From positions 744,001 through 808,000 of the forward strand of contig JADJWK010000002.1 of NCBI GenBank assembly GCA_016716405.1: DNA of 64,000 nt, read 5' to 3'. Source of the DNA: Candidatus Melainabacteria bacterium. GTDB lineage: Bacteria > Cyanobacteriota > Vampirovibrionia > Obscuribacterales > Obscuribacteraceae. The stretch's first letter is position 1, and each line of letters begins with the position of its first letter. This document shows positions 17,173 to 25,877 of the stretch, in pieces. The notes under the pieces are model-generated. The model saw only the letters and a list, made by a program, of their open reading frames with translations. It was not told where the DNA came from and searched no databases. Made by a program: the position numbers and the translations under genes.

Positions 17173-17424
17173 TTAACTCACTCTGCATTGGAAGCTGCGG
17201 CCCGAACAAAAGATGCCGCAAGCGAGCTTCTCTCGAAGCGTGGGTACAGTATGACAGCTTGAGCGTCAGGTATCAAAGACCTGTGCCCCGACAGCTTAAC
17301 ATTGCGGATGAGAGAAATCTCAAATAGTCCGGGTTGTGCCACCATATATGGTGAGGCACTGCTGTCGAGCCCTGAAGTCCGAGCCAGTCCGGTTTTGAGG
17401 GTCGGAGACCGGGGTAGAAAGAAT

Positions 17425-19875
17425 ATGCATCCGGAGTTGAGCGTGAAAGAGAAAGACCTGTCTTCACTCCCGCGTGCCGGGCTCTGTACCGTCTGCGGCA
17501 AGCCCGCAGGCGGCATCTCGAGCGGCTCCATGACCGGCTGGATCTTCCAGGACCGTCGCTGCACCTGCAGCAAGACGCCTGCCCGGGCGATCCTTCCCGA
17601 TTCTTTCCAGATCCTGGGCGAGCTCGGCTCCGGGGGCATGGGGACGGTTTACGAAGTCCATGACCATACCAGGCAGTGCCGTGTGGCAATCAAAGTCCTG
17701 TCTTCCGAGCTGGCCTCGGACGAGGCTGCTGCCGGGCGCTTCCGGCATGAGGTGGAAACCGCTGCTTCGCTTGACCATCCCAATCTGGTGAGAGTTTTCG
17801 GCTCAGGCCAGGGACCCGGAGGAATCCCCTACCAGGTCATGGAGTTTCTCGACGGTCCCAGTCTTTCGAGCCTCATCGAAAGGGAAGGTCCTCTCGATGA
17901 GAAGCGGGCTCTGGGTATTTTCGACCAGATCGCGGCTTCTCTGGAGTATGCTCACCAGAGGAAGGTCATTCACCGGGACCTGAAGCCGAGCAATGTCATA
18001 GTCCTGGACGAGGACGGAAGCGACCGGGTAAAGGTCCTGGATTTCGGAATCGCCAAGGTCCTCTCCGGCAAAGCCACTACCAAGTTGACCCAGACCGGCG
18101 AGATCCTGGGCAGCCCGTTCTACATGTCCCCGGAGCAGTGTCAGGGCGACCGGATGGGACCGGCCTCGGATATCTATTCTTTCGGCTGTCTCATGTACGA
18201 GACTCTCACTGGCAGTCCCCCTTTCAAAGATGAGAGCCCGGTAAAAGTAGTTCTCCAGCATCTCTACGATCCTGCCCCGAAGCTTACCTGTCTCAAGGAT
18301 GTACGCGGTCTAGCCGAGATCGTGGCTAACTGTCTCGAGAAAGAGCCGGGCAGCCGCTACCGCTCCATGCAGGCACTCAGAAAGGATCTGGAGCGGGCTT
18401 CCCGGGGACAGACAATCAAGATGCGCCGGCGCCGTTCTCCCTCTCCTGTAAAGGGAAAATCATTTCGCAATCTCGCCCTGGTGATTCTCGCTCTTCTGGT
18501 GATAGCGGGGACCTGCACGGTGTTTGTGCTCAAAGATGATTTCAAGTGGCTTTCGGACTTCTCGTCCCTCAACCTGACCGCCAAGAGCGAGCTGGACAGG
18601 AGGAAGGCGATCGCCCGCCGGCTTGTGGCGACAGCCGATCCATACAACAAGCCTTTCGCCCTGCTCCTGCTGGCCAGCGAGGAGTATGCCGGTAAAGATC
18701 TGGAAGGCGCCAGGCGGGATTGTCTTTCCGGTCTGGACATCCTTTCGGAGCGACGGGACAGGAGCCAGAATCAGATTCCATTCTGGCGCCTCCTGTACAA
18801 GATCGAGCTGGATAGCGGTAATCTCGAGGAGGCTGAGCGAGATCTGCGATCGATTCTCGCCATCGTCCGTGACCCGGACCGCAATAAGCCCGGGGTCAAA
18901 GGCCTGCGCGCCCTGGGCCGTTTCTATCTTCCCCAGGCTCCGGGCAGCGAGAGCCAGGCCCGGGCCGAGTTTGTGGAGGCATGCCTGATGAGGGATCTCG
19001 ATATCGGTGATGGCAAGTTTTTCGAGACCGTCCTGGACCAGGCCAGGCAGGGTGAATCGAAAGAGTCGCTGGCCAGGCTCTTGCTTCGCTTCGCCAACCT
19101 CCTCTATCTTGGAGCGAACAGCTCGCAAACCGACCGGGCCCGGTCCCTGCGGTCCGAGGCCGGGCAGGTGATCGCCGGCCTGCCTGAAAGCCAGGCAGGC
19201 TCGCTCGAGCAGGCTCTGGCTGCTGACTTTCTGGCTCAGGGCGAAATCGACAGAGCCCTGGCCATTTACGAGAAGAAAGGGGCGAGCCGGCAGGCCGGAA
19301 TTCTCGACAAATTGCGTCTGGCCTACGCCCTCTTGCTTGCCGGCAACGACGACCGGGCTTTCAAGATCTACCGGGAGTCCCTGGCGCAGATCGAGGGACG
19401 TCCGGATAGCTTCGAAGGGCGGCGGGTGTTGCGCTCCTACGCCAGCGCCCTGATGAGCCGGGGAAAATATGAGGATGCCAGGGCTCTACTGGAGAGGCTT
19501 CATGAGATCTATGCCGGAGCGCAGAATCCCATGCGCCGGGCTACGGTGGGAGTGAAGATCGCCTCCTGTCTTTCCGGGGAAGGCAGAAAGCAAGAGGCGG
19601 AAGAAGCCCTGCAACGGGCTCTCGGCGATTTCGATCTGGTGCGAGCCGGACCTCTGCAGCAGGATAGTTATATATTCGAGAAGGCGAGGCTCTATGGAGA
19701 GTGCGCTGCTGTCGGCAAAGGGCTAGGCGAGAGCGAGCAGGCGGAGAGACTCGAAGCGGAAGCAAAAAGGCTGATGTCCTCGCTTCCCCGGGCGGTTCAG
19801 GTGCGTCTGGAGCTTCTCGACCGTGACAAACGCATCGTCGACTCGGATCTCGATCTGGACTCGATATCGAAATGA
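17425..19875 (+). CDS. Zinc-ribbon Ser/Thr protein kinase with TM helix and TPR-like repeats (kinase 1)
   Basis: This encodes 816 residues from ATG 17425; an in-frame ATG at 17302 adds a non-homologous stretch. Residues 21-48 hold a zinc ribbon (C21-x2-C24 ... GSMTGWIF ... C46-x-C48). The kinase domain, about 60-330, has the full set: LGSGGMGTVY, VAIKVL, HRDLKPSN, LDFGIAK and MSPEQ. A membrane helix near residue 355 (NLALVILALLVIAGTCTVFV) leads to about 430 residues of TPR-like helices, probably outside the cytosol. This PknB-like layout suggests a sensor kinase. Its last codon overlaps the start of kinase 2 by four bases (ATGA), so the two are translationally coupled. Confidence 0.92.
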   Translation: MHPELSVKEKDLSSLPRAGLCTVCGKPAGGISSGSMTGWIFQDRRCTCSKTPARAILPDSFQILGELGSGGMGTVYEVHDHTRQCRVAIKVLSSELASDEAAAGRFRHEVETAASLDHPNLVRVFGSGQGPGGIPYQVMEFLDGPSLSSLIEREGPLDEKRALGIFDQIAASLEYAHQRKVIHRDLKPSNVIVLDEDGSDRVKVLDFGIAKVLSGKATTKLTQTGEILGSPFYMSPEQCQGDRMGPASDIYSFGCLMYETLTGSPPFKDESPVKVVLQHLYDPAPKLTCLKDVRGLAEIVANCLEKEPGSRYRSMQALRKDLERASRGQTIKMRRRRSPSPVKGKSFRNLALVILALLVIAGTCTVFVLKDDFKWLSDFSSLNLTAKSELDRRKAIARRLVATADPYNKPFALLLLASEEYAGKDLEGARRDCLSGLDILSERRDRSQNQIPFWRLLYKIELDSGNLEEAERDLRSILAIVRDPDRNKPGVKGLRALGRFYLPQAPGSESQARAEFVEACLMRDLDIGDGKFFETVLDQARQGESKESLARLLLRFANLLYLGANSSQTDRARSLRSEAGQVIAGLPESQAGSLEQALAADFLAQGEIDRALAIYEKKGASRQAGILDKLRLAYALLLAGNDDRAFKIYRESLAQIEGRPDSFEGRRVLRSYASALMSRGKYEDARALLERLHEIYAGAQNPMRRATVGVKIASCLSGEGRKQEAEEALQRALGDFDLVRAGPLQQDSYIFEKARLYGECAAVGKGLGESEQAERLEAEAKRLMSSLPRAVQVRLELLDRDKRIVDSDLDLDSISK

Positions 19876-21368
19876 ACAGGCGCGAGGCAGCACGAAAAGA
19901 GATTGCTCTGAGCTGTCCCCATTGCGGGCGCAATCGCTCGAAAACTCCTCACGGCTCCTTTTCCGGATGGCTCTTCCGTTCCTGTACCTGCGAGGTCTCG
20001 GCTGTCGGCAATACAGAGAGCCGCGGCGAACCCGAGAGTCTTCCCGTCCTGCCGGATAACTTCGAGCTGGTGCGTGTAATCGGCCGTGGGGGGATGGGCA
20101 CCGTGCTCCAGGTGAAAGAGAGGGTTACCGGTGAGCATCTCGCCCTCAAGCTCCTCCATGCCGCAGACGATCCGCTGGCGGTCAGACGATTCGAGCAGGA
20201 GGCAGCCTCCGCATCTGTGCTCGACCATCCCAATCTGGTGGCGGTGAAGGATTACGGCTTGCTCGGCGAGGGCTCCCCTTATCTCACCATGGAGTATACC
20301 GAGGGCGAGACGCTGGCCGAGATTATCGAGAAACAGGTTTTCCTGGACGAAAAAGAGGCACTGGAGATCTTTATCCAGATAGCCAATGCCATGGCTCATG
20401 CTCATTCCCGGGGGGTCATCCACCGCGACCTCAAGCCCGGGAATATCATCGTCGAGCAGTCAGGCGGCTATCCCCTGGTGAAGATCGTCGATTTCGGCAT
20501 CGCCAGGCAGGTGGAAGGAAGCACCATATCGACCATCACACGCACCGGCGAGGTCTTCGGCAGCCCTGAATATATGAGCCCGGAGCAGTGTCGGGGAGAC
20601 CTGATCGACCAGCGCACCGATATCTATTCTCTCGGCTGCGTGATGTACGAATGTCTCACGGGCCGCTCGGCGTTTGCTGCTCCGAATCCGGTGAAAGTAA
20701 TTCTCAAGCAGCTTCACTACAATGTCGGCGGGTTTCGCCGCAAATACCGCACGCTGGACATCAGCGAGTCTATGGAGTCGATTGTCTGTCACTGTCTCGC
20801 CAAGGCTCCCGATGAGCGCTACCAGCACATGGCCGAGCTGGTCAAGGATCTGGAGTTCGTTTTCGCGGGCGGGCCGCCCCTGGTTCTGCTGGATCAGGTC
20901 AAGCGCGCCCAGCAAAAAAGCGACCGCATCTGGCAGTTCGCCCTGATACTTTTTGCGGTCTCATTCCTGCCTTATCTCTATCTGTTCGAGAGCTTCGATA
21001 CGGTGACCGCCGTGATCGCATTTGCGAAATGCTTTTTCATGCAGTCATGCATTTTCGTGATTCTCTATTTCGTTTTGAGAGTAGGCTTATTCATGCGCGG
21101 TCTGAGCGCCGCTTTCAAGAACGGCACGAATTTCTATGCCGGGGACGGCTGGCTCAGCCTGCTCTGCTTTTGTCTCATCCTGGAGTCTCTGGGGGCGGCA
21201 TTTTTCGCTCTTCTCTTCCTTCTCGACTTAAACGGAATCCGAACCGGTATCGAGATGGAGAGGATAAATACAGTGGGTCTGACGGTGCTTGTCCTGGCAT
21301 TTCAATTCGCTTGCGGCGGGATCTGGCTGATCCGCCGGGCCAGGGGCTCTTCCGGTCATTTCTGGTAG
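19872..21368 (+). CDS. Zinc-ribbon Ser/Thr protein kinase with four-helix membrane domain (kinase 2)
   Basis: This encodes 498 residues. The zinc ribbon is C15-x2-C18 ... GSFSGWLF ... C38-x-C40. The kinase domain, about 55-320, carries GRGGMGTVL, LALKLL, HRDLKPGN, VDFGIAR and MSPEQ, so it looks active. Unlike kinase 1 it ends in about four membrane helices (residues 355-490) with no large outer domain. It may sense membrane state or act with kinase 1, whose stop it overlaps. A hairpin follows the stop at 21385-21417. Confidence 0.92.
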   Translation: MNRREAARKEIALSCPHCGRNRSKTPHGSFSGWLFRSCTCEVSAVGNTESRGEPESLPVLPDNFELVRVIGRGGMGTVLQVKERVTGEHLALKLLHAADDPLAVRRFEQEAASASVLDHPNLVAVKDYGLLGEGSPYLTMEYTEGETLAEIIEKQVFLDEKEALEIFIQIANAMAHAHSRGVIHRDLKPGNIIVEQSGGYPLVKIVDFGIARQVEGSTISTITRTGEVFGSPEYMSPEQCRGDLIDQRTDIYSLGCVMYECLTGRSAFAAPNPVKVILKQLHYNVGGFRRKYRTLDISESMESIVCHCLAKAPDERYQHMAELVKDLEFVFAGGPPLVLLDQVKRAQQKSDRIWQFALILFAVSFLPYLYLFESFDTVTAVIAFAKCFFMQSCIFVILYFVLRVGLFMRGLSAAFKNGTNFYAGDGWLSLLCFCLILESLGAAFFALLFLLDLNGIRTGIEMERINTVGLTVLVLAFQFACGGIWLIRRARGSSGHFW

Positions 21369-21384
21369 CTGGTGAAGGCAAGAA

Positions 21385-21417
21385 AATACGCACTCGGCTG
21401 GCGACCGGGTGCGTATT
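21385..21417. other. Strong hairpin after kinase 2
   Basis: AATACGCAC pairs perfectly with GTGCGTATT, extended by three CG pairs and a G-T wobble, around a seven-base loop. It begins 16 bases after the kinase 2 stop. No T-run follows on the plus strand; on the minus strand TTCTTGCC follows. It may attenuate or stabilise the kinase 1-2 transcript before the DUF4388 gene. Confidence 0.55.
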
Positions 21418-21569
21418 CGGGGGAGTCGGATCAAAAAAACTTGCTTACTCTTTCTGGGACGCCACCGATATCAGGGAGTTCCCGAGAATCCGGCTCATTA
21501 GCATGCTTTAATATAAACAGCTCTACTAGTAGAATAGGGTCTGGTTTACAAGGGACTACAGGGATCACC

Positions 21570-23216
21570 ATGTCAGGCGGTCAGGAGAATAGCTCACAAC
21601 AAGGTGGCGCCGCCCAACGTCTGCAGAGACTGGTCGCCAAGCCCGGGCCGCAAGACCTGAGACGTTTCCTGACTTTCTGCCAGACCGAGAAGAACGTCCT
21701 TTTTCAATTCGTCTGGAAAGATCCGGGCATCAATGAGGAGTTTCTCCTCACCATAATCGGCCGCGAGGAAGGAGCGCCAGAGTGGCGAATGCTTTCCCGC
21801 TCCGGGGCCGGCGCTCTGGAGCTCTGGTATGCGGTGGGTGCCGACGTCGAGTCGATTCAGAGCCGGATCAATACTTCTTTGCAGTCCATGGTCCGGACCG
21901 GCCAGGAGAAGGTCGGTTTCGACACGATGAGCAAGCTCCCCAGAGTGGTCGAGCTATCCGGAGACTCTTCCGACGATTCTTCTGTTAGCGGTTCTGTTAG
22001 CGGTGGTCAGGCGGCAAGCCAGAGCTTCGATGCCACCAGGACTTTCGACAGCGTACCGATATTCGGAGACTCGAGGTTGATGACCAGCGCGCCGGAGGTC
22101 CTCAAAGGCAACCTGGCTATCGTCAGCATCACCAATCTGCTTCAGTCCATCAAGCTCGATCGAATGTCCGGGCGTTTGAGAATCCAGAGACAATCTTCGT
22201 TTGCCGATGTCTTTTTCGAGGATGGCGTGCCGACTCATGCCGAAGGCAGCCGGGGTGTCGGAGAGGAATGTCTGCTTCAGGCTATCTGCTGGCAGGACGG
22301 CGACTTCCAGTTCGAGCACAAACTCAAGACCGACGAGAAAACCATCTCCACCGCTCTCGATCGCCTGGTGCTCGATGGTGCCATGTTGATGGACTGCACC
22401 GTCTATTTGAAAGGCGCCGGTTTGCAGATGGGCTCGGTGCTGGTGAGCCGGGACCCGTCCCTGACCGCCGACCGTGTGCCGACTGTGCTCAGGGAAAAGC
22501 AGAGTTACGACCCGGAGCTCGAGACGAAAGTCTATGCCATGATCGACGGGCGCCGCACGGTGCAGGAGATCGTCGAGGGACTCTGGCTCACCCGCAGCCG
22601 CTGGGTCTTCGCCATCGCTTCGCTTCTCCGGCTCGATCTGATCACTCTCCGTCAATCGGGCGGGCGCTCCGCCGCGGTCGAGCCCAAGGCTCTCGATCCG
22701 TCCCTGATCGAGAGCGTCGAGAACAAGCTCTTACGTGATGATACCGGGCTTTACGATTACTCATCCTTCCTCTACCTGCTCAATCATCACATCAATAGCG
22801 AACCCGATGTTCCCCTGTCGGTGATCCTGCTCGCTATCAACTCCGGCAGGGATCAGGGCGAGGGTCGCTCGACCTTGAGTCCGGAGGGTTTTCAGTTGCT
22901 CTGGCGGGAGATAAGCGGAGTCGCCAATTTCCGGGGCATAATTTCCCATTACGAGAACGATCTGGGTTTGCTTCTTTTCAATACCGAGTTCGCCGCCGCG
23001 GAGAAAATCGCCCGGGCGATCCTCAAGTCGCTTCCCTCGAGCATTCTCGAGCTGGCCATGACCAGCACGGATTCGACGTTTTTGACCATCGGTTGTGCCT
23101 CATTCCCCGAAGATGCCCAGGATATGCCGACTCTCCTGGCGGTGGCGGAGAGCGCCCGGGAGCGGGCCAGGCAGGACCTCGGAGGCGCTGTCATGGCCCG
23201 GGATCTGGACGTCTAG
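21570..23216 (+). CDS. DUF4388-domain protein in the kinase cluster
   Basis: This encodes 548 residues from ATG 21570. The frame extends upstream, but that part crosses the hairpin and looks non-coding. An N-terminal alpha/beta region is followed by a Ser/Gly-rich linker and a DUF4388 domain at about residues 175-275 (LKGNLAIVSITNLLQSIKLD, then GRLRIQR, VFFEDGVPTHA). A winged-helix-like segment follows (MIDGRRTVQEIVEGLWLTRS). DUF4388 occurs in PatA-like and other gliding/differentiation signalling proteins. The same DUF4388-plus-'DGRT' order is found in the gene at 50791. Only 15 bases separate it from kinase 3. Confidence 0.8.
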   Translation: MSGGQENSSQQGGAAQRLQRLVAKPGPQDLRRFLTFCQTEKNVLFQFVWKDPGINEEFLLTIIGREEGAPEWRMLSRSGAGALELWYAVGADVESIQSRINTSLQSMVRTGQEKVGFDTMSKLPRVVELSGDSSDDSSVSGSVSGGQAASQSFDATRTFDSVPIFGDSRLMTSAPEVLKGNLAIVSITNLLQSIKLDRMSGRLRIQRQSSFADVFFEDGVPTHAEGSRGVGEECLLQAICWQDGDFQFEHKLKTDEKTISTALDRLVLDGAMLMDCTVYLKGAGLQMGSVLVSRDPSLTADRVPTVLREKQSYDPELETKVYAMIDGRRTVQEIVEGLWLTRSRWVFAIASLLRLDLITLRQSGGRSAAVEPKALDPSLIESVENKLLRDDTGLYDYSSFLYLLNHHINSEPDVPLSVILLAINSGRDQGEGRSTLSPEGFQLLWREISGVANFRGIISHYENDLGLLLFNTEFAAAEKIARAILKSLPSSILELAMTSTDSTFLTIGCASFPEDAQDMPTLLAVAESARERARQDLGGAVMARDLDV

Positions 23217-23231
23217 ACTGGAGCCGCTTGC

Positions 23232-25862
23232 TTGAGAGAAGAACTCTGTAAGATTTGCGGGAGCCCGAGGTCGTTAGATGGCTCCGGCAGTCTCACGCAA
23301 TGGCTGAGCCGCTGCCGTTGCTCTCAGTCCGGCTCCACCGGTGACCAGACGGAGCAGCACTCTGTCTGCCGCACCTGCGGGAAGAGGCAAGCCCGGGGGA
23401 GGAGCGGCTCTCTGACCCAGTTTATCTTTCGTTTCGATCTCTGCACCTGCCAGGCTCCATCGGGGACCCGGTCCGGCGATCCGCCAGGGCCCCGGATGGC
23501 TGGTTTGTCGGAAGCTGGCGCCGAAGCTCTCGATTTACCGGCTGACAGCTTTCCGTTCGGTCGCTATAGACCCCTCCAGCTCCTGGGTAGTGGCGCCTCA
23601 GGTGAGGTCTACAAGGCTTTTGATCCGCTCCTCAAGAAATTCGTGGCTGTGAAGGTGCTGAGGACTCTGACAGCGGCTCAAATGGTTTCTTTCCAGGAGG
23701 AGGCCAGGGCGACCAGCAAGCTCAATCATCCAGGCATAGTGCGCCTGCTCGATTTCGGCGTGACCCCCGGGGGCACGCCGTATATGGTTCTGGACTTCAT
23801 AGACGGCACCGTGCTGTCCGAATATCTCGAAGAGAACGCGCCGCTGAAGTGGACCGAATGTTGCGACATCGCTGTCAAGCTCTGCGAGGCGCTTTCCTAT
23901 GCGCACGATCATCGCGTCCTTCACCGCGATATCCAGCCGGGCAATGTCATCCTGAGCCGGGACGCCGGAGCCCTTTCTGTGCACCTGATCGATTTCGGGC
24001 TGGCCAAGATCATTCAGGATCAGCAGAGCTGGCGAGAATTGCCGGAGGGCTCACAGACCCTTGCCGGCACGCCTTTCTATATGAGCGCTGATACCGCCCG
24101 CGGTCTGCCATATGATCGGCGCTCGGAGGTCTACTCCCTGGGTTGCCTAATCTTCGAGATGCTCGCCGGCCGCCCGCCTTTCATTGGAGGCAGCCCTCTT
24201 GAGACCCTGGCCAGGCACGCTGAGGAGATGCCGCCGGCCCTTGCCGACCTGATCGGATCGGACATCGTTCCGGGCTGGCTTCAAAATGTGGTGGAGAAGT
24301 GTCTCGCCAAGGAGCCCGGCGATCGATACGAGACAATGGAGTCTCTGGCCGCCGCTCTGCGAATCGCAGAAGGTGAGGTGGGGACCGACAGGGAGAATGT
24401 CAAGACAGTCTCCGGGTCTTCCCGCGCACGGCTCGATTTTCCGTTCAAGCACTCGGTTATTGCCGTGGCACTGATAGCGGTGGCAGGATTCTACGCCACA
24501 GTCGGTTTGCGGGAAGGCAGTGCACCGGTTCCGGAAAGGGAGGTGGAGAAAACAGCGTCGGAGCTGAATCCGAGCGCCCTCGACGGCTGCTACGACCCCG
24601 TTGCCCGCAAGCTCGATGGCCGCATGCTGGTGGACGATGAGAATAGCGTGGAGCTGGGCAAGTTCAAGGATGCAATCGAAATCGATCTCTCTATGTGCGA
24701 GGTGACCGACAAGGTTTTTGCGCGGATAGACAGCCCGCGCCTCCGCATTCTTCGCCTTGCCGACACCAATGTCAGCTCCCTGGGGAATATCGAAAGAATC
24801 GAGTCGCTGGAGGAGCTCTATCTAGGCAATACGGCGGTGGGCAATCAGTCTCTGCGACGCCTTGCGAGGCTGCCCAGTCTTCACTGTCTCGATCTGTGCC
24901 GCACCGAGATCGACGGAGGCGCCATCGGCGATCTTCTCGAGCTCGACGGACTGTCAAGTCTGGATCTCAGGCACACTGCTCTTACCGAACAGGAAGTCGG
25001 GGAGATAGCCAGGCGAATGCCCGCTTGCTCGGTCAATTTCAACGAGCAATCCGCGATCCCGATTTCTCAGCAAAAGCTCGCGGAGTTGACTGCCCGGGGT
25101 CGCTATCGGGAAGTGATTGAGCAGACGGCTCGGTTTATCGAGATGATTGAGAAGGAGCAGGGCAAGGATGCCACTATTCTGGCTTTCCTCTGCTGTATCC
25201 ACGGTCAGAATTGTCTTTTAGACGGCCGGCTCGATGCAGCCAGGGCCTCTCTGGACCGGGCCATCGCGATCTGCGAGCGCCGCGGGGAGAGGGTCTGGAT
25301 CGTGCCGGCGCTTCTTTCGCGGTGTTCTCTTGCTAGCCGGGAGAAGAATCAGGTCGATCTGATCAGGTTTGCCAGAGAGCTTTGTCAGGCGACCGAGAAA
25401 CGATATGGAGAGTCGCCGGAGCTTTGCGCTCAGGAAACACACCTGGCCGATGTGCTCACGACCCACGGCAATTTCGAGGAGGGGCGGGTTCATTACGAAA
25501 AGGCCGTGGCAATCGGTGCCGGTATCGAGGCACCTGCACCGGCGCTGGTGCGATCTCTTTCATGGTCCGCTCAGCAGCTGTACCGATTTTATCGAGCGGA
25601 GAAGAATTTCCCCGCGGCTGAGCGACATTCCAGGCTGGCGGTCGGTTACTGGCAGAGACTATCGGGGCAGGAGGCCGCCAGCAATGCCGGTCTTATTTCG
25701 GATGCCTATTCGATCCTGGCTACCAGCCTGATCGACGGAGGCAAGCTCGAAGAGGCGATCAGGGCTCAGGAGACCAGTGTCGATATAGCCAGAAGCCACA
25801 ATCTCGAGAGTCTCGAGAAGCAGCTTGGAAAGCTCGCCCGGATGAAAAAGGCGCGACGCTAG
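23232..25862 (+). CDS. Ser/Thr kinase-like receptor with duplicated zinc ribbon, LRR and TPR region (kinase 3)
   Basis: This encodes 876 residues. TTG 23232 is preferred because GGAG lies eight bases upstream and only it includes the first zinc ribbon. Two ribbons occur in tandem (C6/C9-C28/C30 and C46/C49-C71/C73). The kinase domain, about 110-380, has LGSGASGEVY, VAVKVL and LIDFGLAK, but the catalytic loop is HRDIQPGN (Lys to Gln) and the APE-like motif is SAD, so activity is uncertain. A membrane helix near 415 is followed by leucine-rich repeats (LRILRLADTNVSSL, LEELYLGNTAV) and then TPR-like helices. It is probably a receptor with an outer protein-binding domain. Confidence 0.88.
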   Translation: MREELCKICGSPRSLDGSGSLTQWLSRCRCSQSGSTGDQTEQHSVCRTCGKRQARGRSGSLTQFIFRFDLCTCQAPSGTRSGDPPGPRMAGLSEAGAEALDLPADSFPFGRYRPLQLLGSGASGEVYKAFDPLLKKFVAVKVLRTLTAAQMVSFQEEARATSKLNHPGIVRLLDFGVTPGGTPYMVLDFIDGTVLSEYLEENAPLKWTECCDIAVKLCEALSYAHDHRVLHRDIQPGNVILSRDAGALSVHLIDFGLAKIIQDQQSWRELPEGSQTLAGTPFYMSADTARGLPYDRRSEVYSLGCLIFEMLAGRPPFIGGSPLETLARHAEEMPPALADLIGSDIVPGWLQNVVEKCLAKEPGDRYETMESLAAALRIAEGEVGTDRENVKTVSGSSRARLDFPFKHSVIAVALIAVAGFYATVGLREGSAPVPEREVEKTASELNPSALDGCYDPVARKLDGRMLVDDENSVELGKFKDAIEIDLSMCEVTDKVFARIDSPRLRILRLADTNVSSLGNIERIESLEELYLGNTAVGNQSLRRLARLPSLHCLDLCRTEIDGGAIGDLLELDGLSSLDLRHTALTEQEVGEIARRMPACSVNFNEQSAIPISQQKLAELTARGRYREVIEQTARFIEMIEKEQGKDATILAFLCCIHGQNCLLDGRLDAARASLDRAIAICERRGERVWIVPALLSRCSLASREKNQVDLIRFARELCQATEKRYGESPELCAQETHLADVLTTHGNFEEGRVHYEKAVAIGAGIEAPAPALVRSLSWSAQQLYRFYRAEKNFPAAERHSRLAVGYWQRLSGQEAASNAGLISDAYSILATSLIDGGKLEEAIRAQETSVDIARSHNLESLEKQLGKLARMKKARR

Positions 25863-25877
25863 CACCCAGTGAGATTC

